Below the pieces are notes generated by a model. That model saw nothing but the letters and a program-made list of their open reading frames with translations, was not told where the DNA came from and did not search any database. Source: Chitinophagaceae bacterium (GTDB lineage Bacteria > Bacteroidota > Bacteroidia > Chitinophagales > Chitinophagaceae). Taken from it: a DNA stretch of 5,628 bases. Positions 1 through 5,613 of the stretch are shown in pieces (position 1 is the first letter of the stretch; the number at the start of each line of letters is the position of its first letter). Location: NCBI GenBank assembly GCA_025455205.1, contig JALOMZ010000157.1:1-5628 (forward strand), written 5' to 3'. A program made the position numbers and the translations under genes.

Positions 1-1716
1 CAGGGCACCGACCTCCGGGCTAATAACACCATTATGGCTTGCGTGAAGCACTATGCCCTGTACGGGGCAGTGGAGGCCGGGCGGGACTACAATACCACCG
101 ACATGAGCCGGCATCGTATGTACAACGAATACTTCCCGCCCTATAAGGCGGCAGTGGATGCAGGGGTGGGCAGCGTGATGGCCTCCTTCAACGAAGTAGA
201 TGGCGTTCCGGCCACCGCCAATAAGTGGCTGATGACCGATGTGCTGCGGAAACAGTGGGGCTTTGGCGGTTTTGTGGTAACGGATTATACCGGCATCATG
301 GAAATGACATACCATGGCATTGGCGACATGCAAACCGTAACTGCCCGTGCCCTCCAAGCTGGCATAGACATGGATATGGTAAGCGAAGGCATGCTGAACA
401 CATTGGCCAAATCCCTAAAGGAAGGCAAAGTAACCCTGGCGCAGATAGATGCAGCCTGCCGCCGCATCCTGGAGGCCAAGTACAAACTGGGTTTGTTTGA
501 TGATCCTTACCGTTATTGTGATGTTACCCGCCCGGCACGCGAAGTGTATACCGACGAAAACAGAAAGGTATCGCGCAGCATTGCGGCAGAAAGTTTTGTG
601 CTGCTGAAAAATGAAGGCCAGCTGCTGCCACTGAAGCGCGGTAGCAAGATAGCGCTGATTGGCCCGCTGGCCAATAACCGGGTGAACATGCCCGGCACCT
701 GGAGCGTGGCAGCCGATTTCAACAAGGCAGTGTCTGTGCTGGAAGGCATGAAGGCAGTGGCGGGTGCCAATACCCAGATCATGTATGCAAAGGGCAGCAA
801 CCTGGATTATGATGCCCGCCTGGAGGAAAGGGCTACGATGTTCGGTAAGACCCTCGGCCGCGATAACCGCCCCTCAGCGCAATTATTGGCCGAAGCATTG
901 TCTGTTGCCAAAGATGCCGATGTGATTGTGGCTGCCGTGGGTGAGAGCGCGGAAATGAGCGGGGAATCCAGCAGCCGCACGAGTATTGAGATCCCGCAGG
1001 CGCAGAAAGATCTGTTGAAGGCACTCAAAGCCACCGGCAAGCCCGTGGTGGTATTGCTGTTCACCGGACGGTCACTGACCATTGCGGAAGAGCACAGGGA
1101 ATACCCTGCCATCCTTAATGTATGGTTTCCGGGCAGTGAGGCGGGTTATGCCATTGCCGATGTGCTGTTTGGGGATGTGAACCCATCCGGCAAACTCACT
1201 ACCACCTGGCCGCAGAATATTGGCCAGGTACCCCTGTTTTACAACCACAAGAATACCGGAAGGCCGTTGGAAGAGGGCAAGTGGTTTGAAAAATTCAAAA
1301 GCAATTATCTCGATGTCAGCAATGATCCGCTGTACCCTTTCGGCTTCGGCCTCAGCTACACCAACTTTTCATATAGTGATGTGAAGCTCAGCAACACGGT
1401 AATGAAAGGAAACCAAACCCTTACCGCCAGCGTAAGCGTTACCAACCGCGGCCCCGTTGCCGGAAAGGAAGTGGTGCAATTGTATATCCGGGATGTAGTA
1501 GGCTCCACCACCCGGCCGGTGAAGGAACTGAAGGGCTTTGAGAAGATTGAGCTCAAACCTGGGGAAACGCGCACGGTGCAGTTCCGCATCACTCCGGAAG
1601 ACCTGAAATTCTACAACTACGACCTCAAATACGATTGGGAGGCCGGTGATTTTGAGATCATGATCGGCGGCAACAGCCGCGACGTGAAAAAGGCTACGGT
1701 GAACTGGCAGAAATAA
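1..1716 (+). CDS. bglX: Glycoside hydrolase family 3 beta-glucosidase, BglX-like (5' partial)
   Basis: This is the C-terminal part of an exported beta-glucosidase that removes terminal beta-linked glucose, or a related sugar, from oligosaccharides. The frame is open from base 1 (571 codons), so the ATG at 34 is internal. About 180-190 residues are missing compared with BglX proteins of roughly 760. Numbering codons from base 1, the end of the GH3 barrel shows the substrate-binding K16-H17 and a GRDYNTTDMS stretch. The nucleophile is D95, in VVTDYTG. The GH3 C-terminal sandwich runs from about 191 to 458, and its GESAEMSGESSSR segment (314-326) holds E322, the likely acid/base by comparison with BglX. 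The PFGFGLSYT motif sits near 446. A fibronectin III-like domain fills about 468-571 (VVQLYIRD, ELKGFEKIELKPGE). No active-site residue looks lost. It is probably periplasmic, though the signal peptide lies outside the window. The next gene starts 22 bp downstream with no terminator between, so the two are probably cotranscribed. Family is certain; exact sugar specificity is not. Confidence 0.93.
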   Translation, partial: QGTDLRANNTIMACVKHYALYGAVEAGRDYNTTDMSRHRMYNEYFPPYKAAVDAGVGSVMASFNEVDGVPATANKWLMTDVLRKQWGFGGFVVTDYTGIMEMTYHGIGDMQTVTARALQAGIDMDMVSEGMLNTLAKSLKEGKVTLAQIDAACRRILEAKYKLGLFDDPYRYCDVTRPAREVYTDENRKVSRSIAAESFVLLKNEGQLLPLKRGSKIALIGPLANNRVNMPGTWSVAADFNKAVSVLEGMKAVAGANTQIMYAKGSNLDYDARLEERATMFGKTLGRDNRPSAQLLAEALSVAKDADVIVAAVGESAEMSGESSSRTSIEIPQAQKDLLKALKATGKPVVVLLFTGRSLTIAEEHREYPAILNVWFPGSEAGYAIADVLFGDVNPSGKLTTTWPQNIGQVPLFYNHKNTGRPLEEGKWFEKFKSNYLDVSNDPLYPFGFGLSYTNFSYSDVKLSNTVMKGNQTLTASVSVTNRGPVAGKEVVQLYIRDVVGSTTRPVKELKGFEKIELKPGETRTVQFRITPEDLKFYNYDLKYDWEAGDFEIMIGGNSRDVKKATVNWQK

Positions 1717-1738
1717 CCGACATTGTCATTACCCTCAT

Positions 1739-2545
1739 ATGAAGCATTTGATAATGGGCGCCTGCATCCTGCTGGGGGCAGGCGCCTTCACCAGCAGTAT
1801 TGCCCAAACTATGACCTTCGCCCCCAATGTGGTGGTGGCCCACCGCGGCGCCTTCAAAACACAGCACCATCCGGAGAACTCTGTAGCTGCCCTGCGCGAG
1901 GCCATACGCCTGGGCTGCACGGGCAGTGAGTTTGACGTGCATATGACCGCCGATGATTCACTGGTGGTGAACCATGACCCTGAATTCCATGGATTGCCCA
2001 TTGAGCAGAGCACCTATGCACAACTGGTGGCCTTCACCCTGTCAAATGGCGAAAAGATCCCCACCCTGCGGGAATACCTCCTTGCCGGCATGCAGCGCAA
2101 TACGCAAACCCGGCTGGTGCTGGAACTCAAGCCTTCCAAAATGGGCCGGGCGCGTGCCGACCGGATTGCAGACCAGGCAGTAGGTTTGGTGAAGGAACTC
2201 CAGGCCGCCGCCTATATCGTTTACATAAGCTTTGATTATAATATGTTGCTGCGCATACTCCAGGCTGATCCCCGGGCGCAGACGCAGTACCTGGAGGGCG
2301 ACCGGTCGCCGGCAGTAGTGAGAAAGGATGGCATCACCGGCATTGACTACCACTATTCCGTGTTTCAGAAAAAACCGGAATGGATCGCGGAGGCCAAACA
2401 ACTGGGGCTGGCGCTCAATGCGTGGACAGTAAATGATGTCACCCTGATGACCTGGCTGCTGGATAACGGATTTGATTTCATCACTACCAATGAGCCGGAA
2501 AGACTGCTGCAATTGCTGCAGGAAAGGCGGCAGCAGAAGGGCTGA
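1739..2545 (+). CDS. Secreted glycerophosphodiester phosphodiesterase
   Basis: This 268-residue enzyme is predicted to hydrolyse deacylated phospholipid head groups (glycerophosphodiesters) to sn-glycerol 3-phosphate and an alcohol, outside the cytoplasm. Residues 1-23 form a signal peptide with a hydrophobic core, ending SSIAQ. C9 is not in a good lipobox, so a soluble periplasmic product is likelier than a lipoprotein. The GDPD TIM-barrel signatures are intact: H35-R36-G37, the PEN triad at 45-47 (E46), E64-x-D66, H79-D80, E129-L-K131, NAWTVND around W229, and a closing FDFITTNEPERLL. Length fits single-domain bacterial GDPDs. The ATG follows the GH3 stop by 22 bp with no visible Shine-Dalgarno, which is usual in Bacteroidota, and is chosen because it gives the complete signal peptide. 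Position in a GH3 operon suggests a nutrient (phosphate or glycerol) scavenging role. That is inference, since GDPDs also occur in lipid turnover and some act on other phosphodiesters. Confidence 0.93.
   Translation: MKHLIMGACILLGAGAFTSSIAQTMTFAPNVVVAHRGAFKTQHHPENSVAALREAIRLGCTGSEFDVHMTADDSLVVNHDPEFHGLPIEQSTYAQLVAFTLSNGEKIPTLREYLLAGMQRNTQTRLVLELKPSKMGRARADRIADQAVGLVKELQAAAYIVYISFDYNMLLRILQADPRAQTQYLEGDRSPAVVRKDGITGIDYHYSVFQKKPEWIAEAKQLGLALNAWTVNDVTLMTWLLDNGFDFITTNEPERLLQLLQERRQQKG
1757..1786 (+). repeat. GC-rich inverted repeat inside the GDPD signal-peptide coding region
   Basis: The arms GGCGCCTGC (1757-1765) and GCAGGCGCC (1778-1786) are perfect 9-bp complements around a 12-base loop. The repeat begins 18 bases after the GDPD start codon. 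In RNA it would form a strong stem near the ribosome entry site. It has no T-run after it and so is not a classic terminator. It may be only a by-product of Gly/Ala/Cys codons. Confidence 0.55.
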
Positions 2546-2682
2546 TGTCATTGTCCGCCCCCCTGAAAAGACAGATCATAATGTTTAATCGCAACTTATG
2601 GCTGCAGCACAGGGCAGCACAGTATGCAGGCATGGGACCAGGGTTCTAACACCCGCAACGCTTATCTTAGTAGCGAAGCAAC
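2546..2682 (+). promoter_or_regulatory. Intergenic region upstream of the esterase gene; weak promoter candidate
   Basis: This 137-bp gap breaks the tight packing and is the likely place for a promoter driving the esterase and HAD genes. TATCTTAG at 2663-2670 matches seven of eight positions of the Bacteroidota -7 consensus TAnnTTTG, 12 bases before the ATG at 2683. I see no TTTG at the expected -33 position, so the call is weak. Upstream of it lies a 9-bp direct repeat (2604-2622). I find no T-tailed hairpin that would end the GDPD transcript, so readthrough is possible. Confidence 0.3.
2604..2622 (+). repeat. Short direct repeat with 10-bp period
   Basis: GCAGCACAG occurs at 2604-2612 and again at 2614-2622, separated by a single G, so the copies repeat once per helical turn. 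It lies about 60-80 bp before the esterase start codon. It could be a protein-binding site, but two short copies are weak evidence. Confidence 0.4.
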
Positions 2683-3486
2683 ATGCGAATCATGAAGAAC
2701 AAATGGTTATTGGTGTTGGTGCTGCTCACAGCGGCTTATGTATCTCCTGCGCAGGACCTCGGCCTGTACCAGAAGAAAATGCTTTTATGCGGGTCAGACA
2801 CCCTGCCCTACCGGCTGCTGTTGCCGGAGAACTTTGACCCGGAGAAGGCATATCCTCTCGTGGTATTTCTGCACGGTGCCGGCGAACGTGGCAACAACAA
2901 TGAGGCGCAACTGACACATGGCGGCAAGCTGTTTGTACGGTCTGATATCCGCCAGCAGTTCCCCGCCATTGTGGTATTTCCGCAATGCCCGGCCAATTCA
3001 TTCTGGAGCAATGTGAACTGGACCTACGACAGCGTGACCAAAAAGCGCGATTTCCTCTTCCCCGAAGAAGGGGAGCCCACCTACGCCATGCTCATGGTGA
3101 TGCAACTGGTAAGGGAGATACAGAAGCAATATAAAGTGAAGCAGGATCAGCGGTATGTAATGGGATTAAGTATGGGCGGTATGGGTACTTTTGAACTGGT
3201 GAAGCGCATGCCCAACACCTTTGCTGCCGCCATTCCCATCTGCGGCGGCAGTCATCCGGCCAACGCCCGTTTCATGAAACAAACGGCCTTCTGGATCTTT
3301 CATGGCGATGCCGATGGGGTGGTGCCGGTGGCATTGAGCCGGCAGATGGCAGAAGCCCTGCAGCAATATTATACGGCTGCCGACATGCAACTGACCATTT
3401 ACCCGGGCGTGAACCACAACAGCTGGGATAATGCCTTTGCAGAAAAGGAATTGCTACCCTGGCTATTTTCGCACCAAAGAAAATAG
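2683..3486 (+). CDS. Secreted alpha/beta-hydrolase, predicted esterase/peptidase (COG4099-like)
   Basis: This 267-residue serine hydrolase of the alpha/beta fold is probably exported to the periplasm or beyond. A signal peptide precedes the AQ-D junction (VSPAQ, cleavage near residue 24). The domain then shows the oxyanion-loop motif FLHGAGERGNNN (about 64-75), the nucleophile elbow GLSMGGMG with S163, the acid D211 in HGDADGVVP, and H245 in GVNHNSWDNAF. The full triad is therefore present. These features match the dienelactone hydrolase / phospholipase-carboxylesterase / prolyl-oligopeptidase-like group that is often called 'predicted peptidase'. In Bacteroidota, members are commonly attached to or placed near carbohydrate-degradation genes as acyl-sugar esterases, but substrate cannot be told from sequence. 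Two starts are possible, ATG 2683 (MRIMKN) and ATG 2692 (MKNKWLL). The second gives a more typical signal peptide, and an in-frame TAG at 2668 rules out anything further upstream. The HAD gene begins 2 bp after the stop. Confidence 0.88.
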   Translation: MRIMKNKWLLVLVLLTAAYVSPAQDLGLYQKKMLLCGSDTLPYRLLLPENFDPEKAYPLVVFLHGAGERGNNNEAQLTHGGKLFVRSDIRQQFPAIVVFPQCPANSFWSNVNWTYDSVTKKRDFLFPEEGEPTYAMLMVMQLVREIQKQYKVKQDQRYVMGLSMGGMGTFELVKRMPNTFAAAIPICGGSHPANARFMKQTAFWIFHGDADGVVPVALSRQMAEALQQYYTAADMQLTIYPGVNHNSWDNAFAEKELLPWLFSHQRK

Positions 3487-3488
3487 GC

Positions 3489-4112
3489 ATGGCCATACGC
3501 AATATCATCTTCGACCTCGGCGGTATTTTCATTGACATCCATTACCACAGAACCCGTGAGGCCTTTCACGCCCTGGGGGTGGCAGATTTTGATGCCTATT
3601 TCCAGCAATCGCACTCCAATCCGCTCTTTGCCCGCCTGGAAACGGGAACCATAACGCCGGACGCTTTTTATGATGCTTTTCGTGCTGAAACAGCGCTGGA
3701 CGTCACCAATGAGGCCATTGCTGCTGCCTGGAACGCCATGCTGGGCGATTTCCGGCCGGCCAGTGTGAATCTGCTGCCTGCACTGCGGGAGCAGTACCGC
3801 ATTTACCTGCTCAGCAATACCAACCAGATACACCACGATGCTTTTTCCGCGCAGTATGCTGCCCTCTCAGGCGGCGCTTCGTTTGATGCGCATTTCCATA
3901 CCGCCCACTATTCGCACCTGCTGGGCCTGCGCAAACCCGATGTGATCTGTTACCAGAAAGTGCTGGAACTACATGGCCTTGAAGCCACAGAAACCCTGTT
4001 TGTAGATGATACCTTCAAGAATATCGAGGGGGCACGGATGACGGGCATCCAAACCCTTTGGCTGGAGCCTGGTTCCCGGCTGGAGGACGAGATCGGGAAA
4101 AAAATCGGGTAA
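3489..4112 (+). CDS. HAD superfamily phosphatase, YihX-like
   Basis: This 207-residue cytoplasmic phosphatase of haloacid dehalogenase subfamily I has a helical C1 cap (about 16-85). Motif I is IIFDLGGIFID with nucleophile D9. Motif II is LLSNTN with S109, motif III is GLRKPD with K149, and motif IV is LFVDDTFKNIEGA with D173-D174. The order, the SNTNQIH and GLRKPD wording, and the total length all resemble E. coli YihX, an alpha-D-glucose-1-phosphate phosphatase. The usual second Asp of motif I (DxD) is Gly11, as in YihX and other DLG-type members, so this is a family trait and not a defect. There is no signal peptide. It starts 2 bp after the esterase stop, which implies cotranscription and probably translational coupling. 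A role in dephosphorylating a sugar phosphate fits the glycosidase and phosphodiesterase nearby. Substrate is inferred, because HAD enzymes are promiscuous. Confidence 0.88.
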   Translation: MAIRNIIFDLGGIFIDIHYHRTREAFHALGVADFDAYFQQSHSNPLFARLETGTITPDAFYDAFRAETALDVTNEAIAAAWNAMLGDFRPASVNLLPALREQYRIYLLSNTNQIHHDAFSAQYAALSGGASFDAHFHTAHYSHLLGLRKPDVICYQKVLELHGLEATETLFVDDTFKNIEGARMTGIQTLWLEPGSRLEDEIGKKIG

Positions 4113-4132
4113 TACCTAGGTAAATTAGGTAT
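4112..4132 (+). promoter_or_regulatory. Candidate PadR operator (inverted repeat)
   Basis: ATACCTA (4112-4118) and TAGGTAT (4126-4132) are perfect 7-bp inverted arms around 7 bases. The left part also contains the 10-bp palindrome TACCTAGGTA (4113-4122), so TAGGTA appears twice in direct orientation (4117-4122, 4126-4131). The repeat lies just upstream of the -7 promoter match at 4140, over the region where the -33 contact would fall. PadR dimers bind palindromes and often repress their own genes, so this is a natural autoregulatory site. The same RNA could instead fold as the 3' end of the HAD transcript: ATAGG/CCTAT followed by T5 occurs at 4131-4146, but its loop is only two bases. Confidence 0.45.
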
Positions 4133-4139
4133 AGGCTCC

Positions 4140-4147
4140 TATTTTTG
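4140..4147 (+). promoter_or_regulatory. Bacteroidota-type -7 promoter element for the padR gene
   Basis: TATTTTTG is a full match to the Bacteroidota sigma factor -7 consensus TAnnTTTG. It ends only four bases before the GTG start at 4152, so transcription would begin at about the start codon and give a leaderless or nearly leaderless mRNA. I see no TTTG at -33. That would fit a weak or regulated promoter whose upstream part is occupied by the inverted repeat. Confidence 0.45.
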
Positions 4148-4151
4148 GTTT

Positions 4152-4493
4152 GTGAACCACAGCAAATACCTGAAAGGATTACTGGAGCCCCTCATCCTGA
4201 AGCTGCTGCAGGAAGAAGGGCGCATGTATGGCTATGAGATTACCCGGAAGATGAAGGAACTGACAGCCGGGCAGGTGCTCATAACCGAAGGCGCTCTGTA
4301 TCCCCTGTTGCACAAGCTCGAAGCAGAGGGGCTGGTGGAAACCGAATCGGAGATGATCAACAACCGTATCCGTAAATACTACCGGCTTACCGCCAAGGGT
4401 GGCAAGGAATCGGGCGTTGCCGTTGAAGCCTTGCAGCAGTTCTTTCAGGTATTGGGTCTGTTGGTGCAACCTCAAAAACTGCATACCCCATGA
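4152..4493 (+). CDS. PadR family transcriptional regulator
   Basis: This 113-residue DNA-binding protein has a single winged-helix domain of the PadR type. The N-terminal helix carries the family wording YLKGLLEPLILKLLQEEG. The recognition region follows (MYGYEITRKMKE, then LITEGALYPLLHKLEAEGLV at about 44-63). The wing is RIRKYYRLTAKG (about 73-84), and a C-terminal helix (VAVEALQQFFQVL) is the usual dimerisation element. The start is a GTG; the next in-frame ATG (4224) would cut into the HTH domain, and the GTG gives the standard MN..YLKG beginning. The gene overlaps the downstream membrane-protein gene by 4 bp (ATGA), indicating translational coupling. Short PadR proteins typically repress their own operon and respond to a small molecule or, for membrane-partnered versions, to an unknown cue. 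The inverted repeat at 4112-4132 is the probable operator. Confidence 0.93.
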   Translation: MNHSKYLKGLLEPLILKLLQEEGRMYGYEITRKMKELTAGQVLITEGALYPLLHKLEAEGLVETESEMINNRIRKYYRLTAKGGKESGVAVEALQQFFQVLGLLVQPQKLHTP

Positions 4494-5191
4494 GCCAGTC
4501 CACCGCCCTCACCGCCGAACAAATTTCCAGCCTGTACCGGTTTTGTGCCCGCCATTATGTGCACTATTATGACCTGCAGGCCGAACTGGTAGATCACCTG
4601 GCATCGGCCATTGAAGAACGCATGGCCAGCCAGCCCCGACTTTCATTTGATGAGGCCCTGGAGGAGGTATACAAAGGTTTTGGCATCAAGGGTTTTGCCG
4701 ATGTGGTGGCCGAACGGGAGCGCCAGCTGTCGCGCAGCAACAACAGGTTCAGGCGAGAACTATTCTTCAATTATTTCCGCTGGCCCAAACTGGCATTCAC
4801 CCTGCTGCTGGCCACAGTGGTGTATACCCTCGGCAAGTGGTTCCCCGTGGCCACCGTACAATGGGTGGGTGGCATCTGTTTGCTGGCCATCATCACGGGG
4901 CAGGCTGTTGTTTCCTCAAGAATCCGGCGCATGGCACGGCTGCAACATAAACAATTGCTTCTCACCCAAAATATTTCCAGCGGCGTAATCTGGAGCACCC
5001 TGTTTGCACAAATATGGGTGAGCCGCCATATCTGGGACGAGCCAAACACGCTCTCCGACCTGCGGCTCTATGCCCTCATTCTGCTGGTTACCCTGTCGGT
5101 AGTGGCCATTGCTTCCTACTATGAATACTGCAAGGCCCTGTATGCCCGTGCCCGCCAACTGTATCCGGCCGCCTTTGCCACAGCGGCCTGA
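4490..5191 (+). CDS. PadR-associated four-helix membrane protein, HAAS-like N-terminus
   Basis: This 233-residue protein has no assigned biochemical function that I know of. Residues 1-80 are soluble and probably cytosolic, with a recognisable segment YYDLQAELVDHLASAIEE (26-43) followed by LSFDEALEEVYKGFGIKGFADV (51-72). A charged linker then leads to four likely membrane helices: about 99-116, 121-142, 162-180 and 190-211. A basic tail closes the protein. From memory, Bacteroidota have many such proteins directly after a short PadR gene. The N-terminal layout (helix, acidic 'VDHL' helix, then 'FDEALEEV..GFG') recalls the HAAS/DUF1700 domain coupled to PadR in Firmicutes, although homology is unproven. 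The ATGA overlap with padR implies a fixed ratio and a shared role, for example a membrane sensor that titrates or signals to PadR. The stop is followed by the convergent minus-strand gene. Confidence 0.85.
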   Translation: MSQSTALTAEQISSLYRFCARHYVHYYDLQAELVDHLASAIEERMASQPRLSFDEALEEVYKGFGIKGFADVVAERERQLSRSNNRFRRELFFNYFRWPKLAFTLLLATVVYTLGKWFPVATVQWVGGICLLAIITGQAVVSSRIRRMARLQHKQLLLTQNISSGVIWSTLFAQIWVSRHIWDEPNTLSDLRLYALILLVTLSVVAIASYYEYCKALYARARQLYPAAFATAA

Positions 5192-5324
5192 TGAACCTGC
5201 GGATCCACCTCTGATCGGACGCAATAATAGCTGGGAAAATTCAGAATCGAAACCTGTTGCAGGCAGTGGGGCCGTCTGACCTGAAAAACTTCAAACTTCA
5301 AACCCCGAACTTCAAACAGGTTTT
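5192..5324. other. Convergent intergenic region with short repeats and possible terminator
   Basis: The 133 bp between the stop of the membrane-protein gene and the stop of the minus-strand gene hold no credible reading frame. Perfect 9-bp inverted arms AAACCTGTT (5250-5258) and AACAGGTTT (5315-5323) enclose 56 bases. Inside them a smaller imperfect stem pairs CAGGCAG (5260-5266) with CTGACCTG (5276-5283). Transcripts from both sides must end here, so these structures are candidate bidirectional terminators, but neither strand has a good U-run after a compact hairpin. Confidence 0.35.
5287..5317 (+). repeat. AACTTCAAAC short repeats
   Basis: The 10-mer AACTTCAAAC occurs three times, at 5287-5296, 5294-5303 (overlapping, 7-base period) and 5308-5317, with the GC-richer spacer CCCG between the second and third copies. 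It sits between convergent genes. It is probably a decayed simple repeat of the AACTTCA type; whether it is found elsewhere in the genome cannot be seen here. Confidence 0.6.
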
Positions 5325-5561
5325 CTACTTCACTTCCTCAAACGGAATATACTCTCCCTCTATATCGTATTTGCCCCGGGCACCGGCACGGTTTGCATGT
5401 GCATGCTCCTGTTGGGTAGCCTGCTGCGCCTGTTCCATCTGCTCTTTCATGGCATGGAATTGCTTGCGAACCTGCGAAGTGGTGCGGGCCACCGGTATTA
5501 CAAAGCCGGTGATGAATCGGTAGGCCAGGTAAAGAAGGAAGGCCAGTAACAGATAACCCAT
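5325..5561 (-). CDS. Small single-span membrane protein, DUF4834-like
   Basis: This 78-residue protein has one N-terminal membrane helix (about 3-24, rich in Leu/Tyr/Phe). A basic stretch follows (RTTSQVRKQ, 26-34), then a Gln/Met/Glu-rich, coiled-coil-prone segment (about 35-53) and an acidic C-terminus ending EGEYIPFEEVK. This layout matches small conserved Bacteroidota proteins of the DUF4834 type, a family without known function; I assign it from memory of the pattern. It is judged a real gene because of its membrane-then-coil architecture, the conserved-looking tail, a TAnnTTTG promoter match just upstream, and the absence of any competing gene on the other strand. It is transcribed toward the PadR module and so is not part of that operon. 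Confidence 0.72.
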   Translation of the reverse strand: MGYLLLAFLLYLAYRFITGFVIPVARTTSQVRKQFHAMKEQMEQAQQATQQEHAHANRAGARGKYDIEGEYIPFEEVK

Positions 5562-5568
5562 AGCCGGT

Positions 5569-5576
5569 CAAAGGTA
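5569..5576 (-). promoter_or_regulatory. -7 promoter element for the small membrane protein gene
   Basis: Read on the minus strand this is TACCTTTG, a full match to the Bacteroidota -7 consensus TAnnTTTG. It ends seven bases before the ATG at 5561, so the mRNA leader would be only a few bases long. No TTTG is found at the proper -33 distance. Confidence 0.4.
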
Positions 5577-5597
5577 ATTGCGGCGGAAGCGGACATC

Positions 5598-5613
5598 TGT
5601 TAAAATTGTTAAA
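5598..5613. repeat. TGTTAAA direct repeat in the upstream region
   Basis: TGTTAAA occurs at 5598-5604 and 5607-5613, a 9-base period, in an AT-rich patch about 40 bp upstream of the minus-strand gene start. It may be part of that gene's control region or of a gene beyond the window edge. This is weak evidence alone. Confidence 0.3.

Noticed and set aside
1739..1810. Lipoprotein reading of the GDPD leader (Cys at residue 9)
   Set aside because: The residues before the Cys (I-M-G-A) do not make a good lipobox and the hydrophobic core lies after it. Cleavage after SSIAQ is more likely.
2042..2551. Open minus-strand frame of 169 codons opposite the phosphodiesterase gene
   Set aside because: It lies wholly antisense to a gene with an intact set of GDPD catalytic motifs, and its translation shows no recognisable domain. 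It is a codon-usage shadow.
2598..2837. Plus-strand small frame (79 codons) crossing into the esterase gene
   Set aside because: It overlaps the esterase signal-peptide region in another frame, has no signal or domain, and its composition looks random.
3513..3521. HAD phosphatase inactive because the second motif I Asp is Gly
   Set aside because: YihX and related DLG-type HAD proteins have the same change and are active. The other motifs (S109, K149, D173, D174) are intact.
3399..3836. Open minus-strand frame of 145 codons
   Set aside because: It spans the esterase-HAD junction in antisense, while both sense genes have full motifs. The protein has no recognisable features.
5257..5523. Plus-strand frame of 88 codons overlapping the small membrane-protein gene
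   Set aside because: Its peptide is Cys/Ser-rich and patternless, whereas the minus-strand frame gives a membrane helix, a coil-prone segment and a promoter match.
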